This document shows, in pieces, positions 21,675-30,134 of a stretch of 64,000 bases of DNA. The number at the start of each line of letters is the position of its first letter. The stretch's first letter is position 1. The notes beneath the pieces are model-generated. The model was not told the DNA's origin. It ran no database searches and saw only the letters and a program-made list of their open reading frames with translations. Source of the DNA: Prado023 sp963818445 (GTDB lineage: Bacteria > Actinomycetota > Actinomycetes > S36-B12 > CAIYMF01); contig CAWFSG010000001.1 of NCBI GenBank assembly GCA_963818445.1, positions 62,001 to 126,000 of the forward strand, given 5' to 3'. The position numbers and the translations under genes are program-made.

Positions 21675-23813
21675 CTACCAGCCCAGCCAGCCCTCGGGGT
21701 CGATGAACTTGCCGTCCTTGGTGACCTCGAAGTGCAGGTGCGCACCCGTCGAGTTCCCCGTCGACCCGCGCTTGCCGATCTGGTCCCCGGTCGACACCCT
21801 GTCGCCGACGGAGATGCCGATGCCGGAGAGGTGGTTGTAGGTGGTCTGGTAGCCATCCCCGTGGTCGATGATCACCTGGTTGCCGTAGGCGCCCTCGTAG
21901 CCCGTGGAGACCACCTTCCCGCTCGCAGCGGCCATGACGGGGGTGCCAGTCGGGCCGGCGAAGTCCAGGCCGGTGTGGACCCCGGAGGACCAGTAGCCGC
22001 CGGTCTGGCCGAACCGGGCTGTGAGCCGGTAGGTGCCCTTGGCCATCGGCGGCTGGCGAGTCTCGGCCAGGCTCTGCTGGTAGACCTCGGCCTTCTCCTT
22101 GGACTGCGCGTACTCCGCCTTGGTCTCCTTGGCGTCGGCCGTGCGCTCCTCGAGCGCGGCCCGCTCCTCAGCCAGCGCCTGCTCAGTGGATTCCAGGGCG
22201 GCCAGCGCCTCCTCGCCGCTGGCCACGGCGGCGGCGAGGCGCTCAGCCGCCGCCTGCTCGGCCAGTTGGGAGGAGACCACCTGCTCCTCGGTCGGCGTCC
22301 CGGGCAGCAGTGCGGCCACGCCGGTGGTCGAGGACAGCGTGGCGGCGGCGTGGTCGGCGGCCTCCGTGTGCGACAGGGTCGCCGCTTCGAGGTCGGCCAG
22401 CGCGAGCGCGGCTGCGGCCTCAGCCTCGGCGCGGGCGGCTTCGGCCTCGGCCACGGCCTCCTTGGCCTTGGCCTTCTGGGCCTTGTCCTTCTCGAAGGCG
22501 GCCTTGTCCTCGGCCGCCTGCTTCTCGGCCTTCGTGACCTGGCTGGGCGTCGCCCCACCCTTCGGCGGCGTGGGTGCCTTCGGGGCGTCCGGCGGTTCGG
22601 GGTCTGACGTCGCCTTGTCCTCGGCCTGGGCCTGGCTCTCCGCGGTGACGGCCGCCTCCTGCGCGCCGGAGGGCACGGCTGCGGCCTGTGGGGCGTACGC
22701 GGTGGGCTCGGTGACGATCTGCTCGGCCTGAGCACGTGCCCCGTCGTCGCTGGCCCCGCGACCGCTCGTGGCGGCCTCCGCGACCCTCCTGGCCTCGTCC
22801 TCCTCCTCGGTGACGGTCCCGAGCGCGGTCTCAAGGTCGGCGATCAGCGTGTCGACGGGGTCCTGCTGGTGCCTTGAGGCGGTCGCCTGGACGGGTGCGG
22901 CGGCTGCCGCGGCGATCGGTGCGGCCACCATCCCCAGTGCGATGGCCGCCATGGCACCTGCCTTGAGCAGGGCCGGTGACGCCAGTCCCAGGCGGATCTC
23001 GTCCATGACCAGCAGGAGGGGGATATCGGTCTGCGTGAGCAGCTTCAGGGGGATCTCCCCGGCTGCACCGTCGGCCAGGGCCCCGCTGGCCGTGTCCCTG
23101 ACGCCGATGCGAGCCAGGGAGACATCCCCGAGGTCGTCGATCACCAGGTCGTAGTCGTGCTGGGAGAGCTGGTCAGCGACGACGCCCCACAGGTCCTTCA
23201 CTGAGGCCGCGGTGATCCAGGTGACCGCCAGCCCTTCGCTGCGCGCGCGTGCCACCGCCGCGTCGTAGAGCTCCTGTTCCCTGCTGATCACCAGGGACTC
23301 GAGCTCATCCTCGGTGTGGGGATTCTCGTCGGCGTCGCCGACGACGAGGATGTCCAACTGGGCGCCCGCCGTGTCGGCGACAGCCACGGCCGCGTAGGCC
23401 AGGAGCCCCGAGATCGGGCCGTCGCTGCGGTCGACGATGGCCAGGATGTGGCGGAATGGTGCCGGTTGGCCATCGGCGAGGAACACGGCGAAACCGGGAA
23501 CGATGTCGCGGCTGTGCCGTGCGGTTGCGACCAGGAGCTCGGTGAGCAGCTGCTCCGGTGCCGCGAAGTCCCGGCGGACCCCGACCCACGGCATTCCTCG
23601 CTGGGCCGCAACCTGGAGCGCTTCGGAGATCGTGGGCTCCGCGGTGCAGGAGCTCTGGACCACGGCCTTGACCTCCAGCGGGTCGGCATTCCAGGACGTG
23701 AGCAGGACCGTCCCCTCGGCGTACCGCTGGGCAATGGTCAGGGGTGCGAGGCTGTTGGGATCGGAATCGAGGATCACGAGCATCTCGGGCGTGCGTCGTT
23801 CGGTCACCACCAC
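21675..23813 (-). CDS. Universal-stress-like / transmembrane / coiled-coil / M23 peptidase fusion
   Basis: About 710 residues. Residues 1-275 form a cytoplasmic region resembling tandem universal stress (UspA-like) domains (HILAIVDRSDGPISGLLAYA, LDILVVGDADE, DYDLVIDDLGD, DIPLLLVMD). A membrane helix follows at about 280-305 (LLKAGAMAAIALGMVAAPIA). Next comes a long Ala/Glu/Lys-rich coiled coil (about 345-590). The C-terminal 115 residues are a LytM/M23 endopeptidase with HTGLDFAGPTGTPV and HLHFEV zinc motifs intact. The predicted topology is Usp domains inside and peptidase outside on a coiled-coil arm, like EnvC/NlpD or RipA-type cell-wall enzymes and activators. GGAGGG at 23815-23820 best fits GTG 23807 as start; 23813 is the longest option. 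I do not know a named family with this whole architecture. Confidence 0.8.
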   Translation of the reverse strand: MVVTERRTPEMLVILDSDPNSLAPLTIAQRYAEGTVLLTSWNADPLEVKAVVQSSCTAEPTISEALQVAAQRGMPWVGVRRDFAAPEQLLTELLVATARHSRDIVPGFAVFLADGQPAPFRHILAIVDRSDGPISGLLAYAAVAVADTAGAQLDILVVGDADENPHTEDELESLVISREQELYDAAVARARSEGLAVTWITAASVKDLWGVVADQLSQHDYDLVIDDLGDVSLARIGVRDTASGALADGAAGEIPLKLLTQTDIPLLLVMDEIRLGLASPALLKAGAMAAIALGMVAAPIAAAAAAPVQATASRHQQDPVDTLIADLETALGTVTEEEDEARRVAEAATSGRGASDDGARAQAEQIVTEPTAYAPQAAAVPSGAQEAAVTAESQAQAEDKATSDPEPPDAPKAPTPPKGGATPSQVTKAEKQAAEDKAAFEKDKAQKAKAKEAVAEAEAARAEAEAAAALALADLEAATLSHTEAADHAAATLSSTTGVAALLPGTPTEEQVVSSQLAEQAAAERLAAAVASGEEALAALESTEQALAEERAALEERTADAKETKAEYAQSKEKAEVYQQSLAETRQPPMAKGTYRLTARFGQTGGYWSSGVHTGLDFAGPTGTPVMAAASGKVVSTGYEGAYGNQVIIDHGDGYQTTYNHLSGIGISVGDRVSTGDQIGKRGSTGNSTGAHLHFEVTKDGKFIDPEGWLGW

Positions 23814-23906
23814 TCCCTCCGGGCACAGGTCTACGGCCAGTCTGCCGCACGCACGCCCTCGACGCTGGTCAAGATCACGTGGCGTCGCGACGGTCTGGGC
23901 CGCGGG

Positions 23907-25805
23907 TCACCGCAGGCCCTCCACCCAGCCGACCGCGCGACGGCCCTCGCGGCGCAGCCACTCGATCCGGGCCCCGGCGAGGACCAGCAGGGTTCCCGCT
24001 ACGGCCAGGCCGACCCATCGGGGCAGGTTCGACAGGCCACTCCAGACCTGGGCCATGGCCGCGATCGTCAGTGCGATGGACGCGGGGATGAGCAGGCCGC
24101 CCAGGTGCAGCCGGGCTCCGAGCACCGCGGCGATGACCGAGGCGATCAGCAGGGTCCCGAGCCGGAGCAGATGGCCGGTGGTGCCGAGGCTGCTCACGTC
24201 GAGGGCCCATGGGGCGGCCCAGGTGGCGACCGCAGAGGGGATCAGCGCCATCGCGACAGCGGGCCCGAGCCACTGGAGGGAGGGGGTCGGGCCGCGCCGC
24301 CGCCACAGCAGGCCGGCGAGCAGCAGGAGCGCGGCGAAGGACAGCGTGAGGGCCTCGAGGGGCTCGGTCCAGTTGATCGGGGCGAGGACCAGGGCCACGG
24401 CACCGAGCAGGGCGCCGATCCATCCCGTGGCCGGTCTCCACCAGCCGGTCACGAAGGCCACAAGGGCCACGAGGGCGGCCAGCAGCGACAACTGGCTGGC
24501 GACCTCGTTGCCCTCGAGCATGTCCGTGGCGGAGTCCATGCGCGTGACGGCCCACGGGATCCACACCGAACACGCACCGACCGCCGCCAGGGTCGGGTCA
24601 GCCCGCAGGACCCAGGTCACGAGCCCGACCGTCAGGCCAGCGAGGGCCACGGCCGCGGCGATCCAGACCGGCTGCGGCTCGGCCGCGAGGGCGAGCACGA
24701 GCGCCACGGTGGTCCCCGACAGGGCGACGGCTCCGAGCTGCGGCAGGCGCCTGCTGTCGGTGTGGCGGTCGCGCGCGGCCCAGAGTCCGAGAGCCAGGGC
24801 CGTGGCAGCGGTCGTGACCACCGCGCCCGGCAGGGCTTCGCGTTCCAGCGCTGAGGACGCCGTGGCCGCCGCGCTGATGAACAGGCCGAACGCGCCCACC
24901 GTCGTGAGCTCCACCCGCTGCGTGGCCCACCGGCCTGGTAGCTCGGATGCCGCCAGCATCGCAACGCTGGTGAGGGCGGGCACGGCGATGGCTGCTGCGG
25001 TCCACGCGGCAGAGTCCGTCGCGCTGGCGACCGCGGCGACCACGCACGCGGCCGCGACGAGCAGCCCGGACCAGCCCAGCCAACACCATGCCCGCAACCC
25101 GAATCGACTGTGGAGGAGCAGGAGTCCGACGCCCAGCGCACCGAGCGCGATGGCCGGGTACACGGTGGGATCGGTGACCCAGCGCTCCGGCAGCAGCCCG
25201 AGCACGGGGGCGGCGATGAGGTCGACGGTGGCCAGCCCTGCGGCGACGACCGCCAGGGCCTCAGCCGTGCCGGCCAGACGCGTGCGAAGGCGGATCGCCA
25301 GGACCCCCACGACGGCGGTGGCGCTCAGCATGAGCGCCACCTGACCGAACGCACCGAGGCGGTCCCAGACGACGGCTGCGAACACCGCTCCGGCGATCAC
25401 CAGCAGCAGTGCGCCCACGCCAAGGAGGATCGTCTGCGCGCTGGGGGCTCCTCGCGGGGCTGGTGGGGGTGCGGCCAACCATTGCGATCCGGGGACCGGC
25501 GCCTGCGCCAGCGCCTGGGGGCCCACGGCTTCGCCCACCCCGGCTGCGCCCACTGCCGGCGCGCCCACCCCGGCTGCGCCCACTGCCGGTGGGCCCCAGA
25601 TCGCGTAGGCGCGTTGGATCTGCGGATCGGGAGCCGGGTCCCCGGCAGCCACGCGGTCGGCAAGCCAGGCTGAACGCGCGGCCAGCGAGTCCGCCTCGGC
25701 GATGTAGCCGGCGAACGCCCGGTGCCCGCACGGACAGGTGACCATGCCTGCGTCATCGTGTCGCGTTGGGTCGAGTTCAGTGGTCGTGCATCGCGGACAT
25801 CTCAT
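23907..25805 (-). CDS. Zinc-ribbon polytopic membrane protein (SCO7613 C-terminal-like)
   Basis: 632 residues from ATG at 25805 (MRCPRCTTTEL). The N-terminal 35 residues hold a CPRC...CPCG zinc ribbon. A low-complexity Gly/Ala/Pro/Val linker follows, encoded in part by a 28-bp repeat. From about residue 125 onward there are many hydrophobic helices (likely 15 or more) ending in a short basic tail. The organisation resembles actinobacterial proteins labelled SCO7613 C-terminal domain; no function is established. An in-frame start at 25835 exists but leaves the ribbon away from the N-terminus. It is downstream of nothing obvious and probably monocistronic. Confidence 0.75.
   Translation of the reverse strand: MRCPRCTTTELDPTRHDDAGMVTCPCGHRAFAGYIAEADSLAARSAWLADRVAAGDPAPDPQIQRAYAIWGPPAVGAAGVGAPAVGAAGVGEAVGPQALAQAPVPGSQWLAAPPPAPRGAPSAQTILLGVGALLLVIAGAVFAAVVWDRLGAFGQVALMLSATAVVGVLAIRLRTRLAGTAEALAVVAAGLATVDLIAAPVLGLLPERWVTDPTVYPAIALGALGVGLLLLHSRFGLRAWCWLGWSGLLVAAACVVAAVASATDSAAWTAAAIAVPALTSVAMLAASELPGRWATQRVELTTVGAFGLFISAAATASSALEREALPGAVVTTAATALALGLWAARDRHTDSRRLPQLGAVALSGTTVALVLALAAEPQPVWIAAAVALAGLTVGLVTWVLRADPTLAAVGACSVWIPWAVTRMDSATDMLEGNEVASQLSLLAALVALVAFVTGWWRPATGWIGALLGAVALVLAPINWTEPLEALTLSFAALLLLAGLLWRRRGPTPSLQWLGPAVAMALIPSAVATWAAPWALDVSSLGTTGHLLRLGTLLIASVIAAVLGARLHLGGLLIPASIALTIAAMAQVWSGLSNLPRWVGLAVAGTLLVLAGARIEWLRREGRRAVGWVEGLR
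25532..25589 (-). repeat. Tandem 28-bp repeat inside coding sequence
   Basis: Two nearly identical copies with a 30-base period encode the AVGAAGVG-type repeats in the linker of the zinc-ribbon membrane protein. The repeat is in frame, so copy number could change without breaking the gene. Confidence 0.75.
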
Positions 25806-26022
25806 CGCCAGCACCCCTTCCCCGGGCAATCCCATGCTTTGGGGACATTTCCCACGCTACTCCGGGGTGGGGCGCGAGGTCCGGCTCGTGCGCTCGTTGA
25901 TGACATGCGACGCGTTGCTCATGCCCGAGCACATGCGACCGGGCGGTTGACGCGGTTCTGAGCCGGGGCCAGCCTGGGCAGCTCGCGCAGCCGGTGGAGC
26001 ACCTCCGGGCAGGGATCGCGCC

Positions 26023-26169
26023 TCAGTCGCCGCCGGTCATGCTGCGCGGGGTCTGCACGCTGGGCTCAGGCGGCGTCCTCGTATCCAGACCCCTGCTGTC
26101 GACGCCCCAGAGTACGGAGGCGACAGCCAGGCCCGCCAGGAGCAGCACCCATATCAGGATCGTCGCCAT
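26023..26169 (-). CDS. 48-residue single-pass membrane protein
   Basis: A short gene read from ATG at 26169 to TGA at 26023. A GGAGGG ribosome binding site lies eight bases before the ATG. The first 22 residues (MATILIWVLLLAGLAVASVL) are a membrane helix. The remainder is hydrophilic with SRGLDTRTPPEPSVQTP and would be the soluble tail. It stands alone in the gap between the zinc-ribbon protein and the HNH gene. No family is recognised. The ribosome binding site and the clean helix make it more than a chance frame. Confidence 0.5.
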   Translation of the reverse strand: MATILIWVLLLAGLAVASVLWGVDSRGLDTRTPPEPSVQTPRSMTGGD

Positions 26170-26318
26170 GATGACCGCCCTCCGGTCTCCACGGTCCCAC
26201 TGCCGGAGCCGCGGGGCAACTGCCGGGGCATGACCGTGCGCGGCAGCGAAGCGCAGGGTCGGTGGACCTCACGCGTGGACCGTGAGCGTGTGCCCCTGGC
26301 CGGGGGACCGCGGGTCAG

Positions 26319-28103
26319 CTACGGGGATGGGATCGCGAGCGCGTCGTCGGTCGGGTCATGGGCCGCGGGCGCTGGCACGCGGTAGGTCGGGTCCAGTGGT
26401 GGTTCCGGGCTGTCCGTGATCGTGAACCCGGCGGGCGTCCGCCATCGCCATCCAACACCTGATCCGCCGCCGTTCTGGGGTTCGGACCGGGGGTCCAAAG
26501 ACCATGGCGTGTGCGTCTTCAGGTTGTGATGACGGCGGCAGAGCGGACCGAGGTTGGCGGCGGTGGTGGCGCCCGTGGGCCACGGCACGGCGTGGTCGAG
26601 GTCGCATCGCTGGGCAGGTTGCCGGCAGCCGGGGAACCGGCAGTGCGGCTCACGTGCACGGACCAGTCGGGCAAGGGGCGCGCTGGGCACGTAGCCCAGG
26701 GTGCCCGTGGCGGTCACAGTCCCGGCCGCGTCGGCGATCCAGGCGCGCCAGTTGCCGTCGGCGGCGAGGGCTCGCGCGACGTCGGCGGGGATGGGACCCA
26801 TGCCCGGCACCTCAGCGGGGTCGTCGGCCAGGCCGATCAGGGTCGGTAGCGTCACGATGACCTGGATGTCCGGGCGGCGGCCCTCGATGGGTCGACCCAC
26901 ACTCGGACCTGCATCGTCGTGCGAGGAACAGGCCACGAGGAGGGCTCGGTGCGGATCGGGCGCCTGACCCGGGGCGTTGTCGAGGGAGGAGCATGTCGGC
27001 TCGCCGGTTGCACGGTCCGCCCCCTGGCACACCGGCTCCGGCCGATCACCGTCCTCGGGCACGCATGGGTCCAGCGCCTGGTGCCCGCCGCCGACCAGCA
27101 GGTCGGTGAGGATGTCGGCGCGGAGCTGATCGCGGGTGCGCGGATCGACAGAGCCGTCGGCGCATGCATCGGCCTGCAGCCCGGCCGCGATGGCAGTGAG
27201 GCGCCGGTGGATGCGATGGGCGTCGACGTCGGCGAGATCGGCGATGAGGGTGGCCATGCCGTTGCCTGCTGGGTGGACCGTGACCCGGCGGGTGGAGAAC
27301 GCGCGCACGCGACTCTCCTGCGCGGTCTCGGGGCAGACCCGCAGGCGGGCGGCGCGAGCCAACCTGTTGACCTCGGCCGAGTGGTAGGGCCGGCGCCCGG
27401 TGGCCAGTCGGTGATGGACGCGGGTGGCGACCTCGTCGATGACCCTGGTGGCATCGTCGTCCTCGAGATCGGCGACATGGTCCAGGACGAGCCGTCCAGC
27501 CCAGGCAGAGATCGCTGCCGATTCGACCAGCGTCATGAGGCGGGGGTGGCTCGTCAGCGCACGGGCTGCGCCGATCCGGTTGCCCATGGCGGGGATGGAC
27601 GTGCGCAGCGCGTGGGCCAACTCCTCGCGAGCCGGGTCGTGGATCCTCTGGCGGCCCTCGCCGATGTCGAACTCGACCGGCTCTGGCCCGGCCGCGGCAA
27701 CCAGGGCGGCAGCCGAGCGGGCGCTCAGCCATGCGGCGCAGGCCTCCCAGGCAGCAGCGGTCACGACCTGGCACGCGCACGGCCAGCCGGGGGCATGGCC
27801 CGGCGTGGGGAAGTCCGGCAGCATCCTGTCGTCCGTGTGCGGCAGGCGGCAGGGCTCCCCGAGGGCCAGGTCGCTGAGGACCGTGGCCAGCCGCGGGCCG
27901 GGTGGAATCCACAGGAGCCGCCGCACGTCGTCGTGGAGGGTGGCGTCCCACCACGATTCCTCGGTCCAGAGTGGCCGCTCGTCGCACCACCACGCGCGCA
28001 GCCGGGCCTCGAGGCGAGCCTCACGTGCGGGGTCAGAGTCGGGGTCGGGGTCACCCTGCGCAGTGACGCCACCGGTGGGCATCACGGTCGAACTGGATCC
28101 CAT
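26319..28103 (-). CDS. DUF222 / HNH endonuclease domain protein (13E12 repeat family type)
   Basis: About 594 residues. A long DUF222 region covers most of the protein (residues ~130-420, e.g. ARALTSHPRLMTLVESAAIS). It ends in an HNH nuclease motif: CRFPGCRQPAQRCDLDHAVPW, GPLCRRHHNLKTHTPW. The family is widespread in actinobacteria, often in multiple copies (mycobacterial 13E12 repeats), with unclear biological role. The reading frame continues upstream through an SOS box, so the start is placed downstream of it: ATG at 28103 (MGSSSTVMPTGG) behind GGGGG, or ATG at 28115. The upstream TCGAAC-N4-GTTCGA suggests induction by DNA damage. Confidence 0.88.
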   Translation of the reverse strand: MGSSSTVMPTGGVTAQGDPDPDSDPAREARLEARLRAWWCDERPLWTEESWWDATLHDDVRRLLWIPPGPRLATVLSDLALGEPCRLPHTDDRMLPDFPTPGHAPGWPCACQVVTAAAWEACAAWLSARSAAALVAAAGPEPVEFDIGEGRQRIHDPAREELAHALRTSIPAMGNRIGAARALTSHPRLMTLVESAAISAWAGRLVLDHVADLEDDDATRVIDEVATRVHHRLATGRRPYHSAEVNRLARAARLRVCPETAQESRVRAFSTRRVTVHPAGNGMATLIADLADVDAHRIHRRLTAIAAGLQADACADGSVDPRTRDQLRADILTDLLVGGGHQALDPCVPEDGDRPEPVCQGADRATGEPTCSSLDNAPGQAPDPHRALLVACSSHDDAGPSVGRPIEGRRPDIQVIVTLPTLIGLADDPAEVPGMGPIPADVARALAADGNWRAWIADAAGTVTATGTLGYVPSAPLARLVRAREPHCRFPGCRQPAQRCDLDHAVPWPTGATTAANLGPLCRRHHNLKTHTPWSLDPRSEPQNGGGSGVGWRWRTPAGFTITDSPEPPLDPTYRVPAPAAHDPTDDALAIPSP

Positions 28104-28161
28104 CGATTCCCCCATCCCCTGCGGATGTCGAGGGGTCGAGGGCTCCCGACATCTCGATTGC

Positions 28162-28177
28162 TCGAACATCTGTTCGA
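28162..28177. promoter_or_regulatory. LexA-type SOS box
   Basis: TCGAACATCTGTTCGA, a perfect TCGAAC-N4-GTTCGA palindrome matching the mycobacterial/actinobacterial LexA operator. It lies about 60 bases upstream of the HNH gene start. Repression by LexA and induction on DNA damage follow from the known consensus. Confidence 0.8.
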
Positions 28178-28308
28178 ACAATATCACGTCGCTGCGACAT
28201 CGGACACCGGTGCGACATCGGAACCCGCCGCTGGCGTAGGTGTGGACGCCGCGGGAAGGCAAGCGCCCCCCGGCGGTCGTGGTGGACTACCGAGGGGCTG
28301 ACCCGACC

Positions 28309-28327
28309 GACCGCTAGAAGGGCGGTC
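28309..28327 (-). terminator. Weak hairpin after the TPR gene
   Basis: GACCGC and GCGGTC form a 6-bp stem with a 7-base loop 18 bases beyond the TPR gene stop. There is no T-run, so termination is only possible. Confidence 0.25.
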
Positions 28328-28344
28328 AGGCAGGGCTGCCCCCA

Positions 28345-30075
28345 TCATGGACCAGCGAGGGGTCCACCGTCTGCCTGACGGGGCCACGCCCGATCGGGCT
28401 GGGAGGCGAGCCATCCGAGCAGGCGTTCGCGGATCGTGGTCCTGACGTCGACGGGCGCGTCCAGGAGCTGCTCGGAGATGAGGGCGGCGTCGTCCTCCAG
28501 CAGGTCCGGTGCGACGGCCAGGGCGGCGTCGAGCTCCTGCCAGGCCTGGTCATCGTGGCCCAGCCCAATGAACGCCAGGCACCGGATCAGGGGGCCCCAG
28601 AGGTGCTCGGGGTGGGTGAGGAGGCTGGCCTCGGCGAGCATGCCTGTGTGATCGCCGGCCATGAGCCGGTCGAGGGCCAGATGGACGTGCTGGTAACCGG
28701 GGTGGTACGGATTGAGTCGGTTCGACTCGCGGATGCTCTCCAGGCCGGCCTCCCAGGCCCCGCTGAGCGCGAGCAGGGCGCCGGACCCGTAGAGGATGCT
28801 GGGGTGGGATGGGCTCAGCTCGATCGCGCGGCTGGCGTTCTGCTGGCAGCTCTCGGTGTCCCCTTGAGCGAAGGCCACTCCCGCCAGCACAAGCCACGCA
28901 TGTGCGTGCCCGGGGTTGAGTGTGAGCGCCGCGCGGGCTCTGCTCTGCGCATCCGCCAGTGCCGCGTCGCGGTCCGGTGCCCACTTCATGATGGCCCTCA
29001 CGTACCCGAGCGAGCCCAGCATCGACAGCAGGACGACGTTCTCCGGCTCGAGTCCGACTGCCGCGCGCAGGTCCTGCAAGGCGGCCTCGGCCGCCTGCGG
29101 AGTGCCGCTGTCGAGGTAGCGGTAGTAGGAGAGCATCGCCGCGTGGGCCGCCGGGTGGCGGGTCCCCGCTCGGCGCGCGGTGGTATCCCGCAGTACCACT
29201 CCGCGGAAGTCGCCGATCGTCGCGGCGATCCGCCGGACCAGGTCGTCCTCGTCGTGGAATCCGGTGACAGCGCTGAGTTCCTGGTCGCACACGTCGGACC
29301 ACAGCACCTCGCCGGTCGCGCCGTCGGACAGCCGGATCATCACGCGCAGCAGGGTCGCGGTCGTTCGGACAGTACCGGTCAGCACGTACTGCGCGTCCAG
29401 CGACCGTGCCGCTGCGCGTGCGTCCACGAGGACGCCGACGCCCCGCTCGCTGACTGCCGGCCCGATCACCCGCAGGCCCGGGAACGAGCCCAATGCGTGG
29501 ACCAATGACTCGGTGAGTGCGGCCCCCAACGCCTCGCCGGCGCTCGGGGACGCCATGTCGGCGAACTGCACGACCACGAGCCCTGGCCCAAGGGGGGTGG
29601 CCCTGGGGGCTGTTGGGGTGATCTCCCGGTACATGAACCTGGGGACGTAACTTCCCCTGGGTAGGTCGATGACAAGCGACTCGGCGGCCCCCGCGCCGGC
29701 GTAGTAGCGCTCCATCGCGCCGCGCAGGCGGTTGGCCTGGACGCGGGCGGCGGCGTCGGTGACGGCATCGAAGTCCTTGGTGCGCCCGAGGGCGTACCGG
29801 GCGACCGTGCGCTCCTTGAGCCGGTGTCCGCGGCCGGCCAGCGTCTCGGTCACGACGTAGGCAAGGAAGTCCCGGGATCTGGGCGCGGTGCGCAGCTCGT
29901 CGCTGTCCAGCATCCGTCGCAGCGCCGCGACCACAGCCACTGGATCGGGCTGCCTGTCGCCACCGCTGACCGCGTCCGCCAGGTGATCTGGCGTGATGGG
30001 CGACACCGACCCCTCCATGTCGGCGATGATCGTCGCCTGCCACCCGGAAGGCAAACTCATCGGGGCCAGTTCCAC
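28345..30075 (-). CDS. TolB-N/TPR protein with N-terminal regulator-like domain
   Basis: Up to 576 residues; ATG for MEGSVSPITPDHLADAV at 30018 is a plausible shorter start. Residues ~60-140 (FLAYVVTETLAGRGHRLKER ... ALGRTKDFDAVTDAAARVQA) match the domain found at the N-terminus of many proteobacterial and Bacteroidetes TPR regulators and adenylate-cyclase-like proteins. Residues ~165-285 resemble the TolB N-terminal/FlgO-like fold (VVVQFADMASP, ARSLDAQYVLTGTVR). The C-terminal half is TPR repeats (AHAWLVLAGVAFAQGDTESC and similar). There is no DNA-binding or cyclase catalytic motif that I can see. This architecture is uncommon in actinobacteria, suggesting acquisition. The role is unknown, probably signalling or scaffold. 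Confidence 0.7.
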   Translation of the reverse strand: MELAPMSLPSGWQATIIADMEGSVSPITPDHLADAVSGGDRQPDPVAVVAALRRMLDSDELRTAPRSRDFLAYVVTETLAGRGHRLKERTVARYALGRTKDFDAVTDAAARVQANRLRGAMERYYAGAGAAESLVIDLPRGSYVPRFMYREITPTAPRATPLGPGLVVVQFADMASPSAGEALGAALTESLVHALGSFPGLRVIGPAVSERGVGVLVDARAAARSLDAQYVLTGTVRTTATLLRVMIRLSDGATGEVLWSDVCDQELSAVTGFHDEDDLVRRIAATIGDFRGVVLRDTTARRAGTRHPAAHAAMLSYYRYLDSGTPQAAEAALQDLRAAVGLEPENVVLLSMLGSLGYVRAIMKWAPDRDAALADAQSRARAALTLNPGHAHAWLVLAGVAFAQGDTESCQQNASRAIELSPSHPSILYGSGALLALSGAWEAGLESIRESNRLNPYHPGYQHVHLALDRLMAGDHTGMLAEASLLTHPEHLWGPLIRCLAFIGLGHDDQAWQELDAALAVAPDLLEDDAALISEQLLDAPVDVRTTIRERLLGWLASQPDRAWPRQADGGPLAGP

Positions 30076-30134
30076 TCACCGGGTCCAGTGGCTCGCAGCG
30101 CCGAGCCGATCGCTGGCGAGGGGAGATGCTCGGG

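Noticed and set aside
25532..25589. CRISPR-like repeat
   Set aside because: Only two copies with a two-base gap, in frame within a gene; no spacers and no cas genes.
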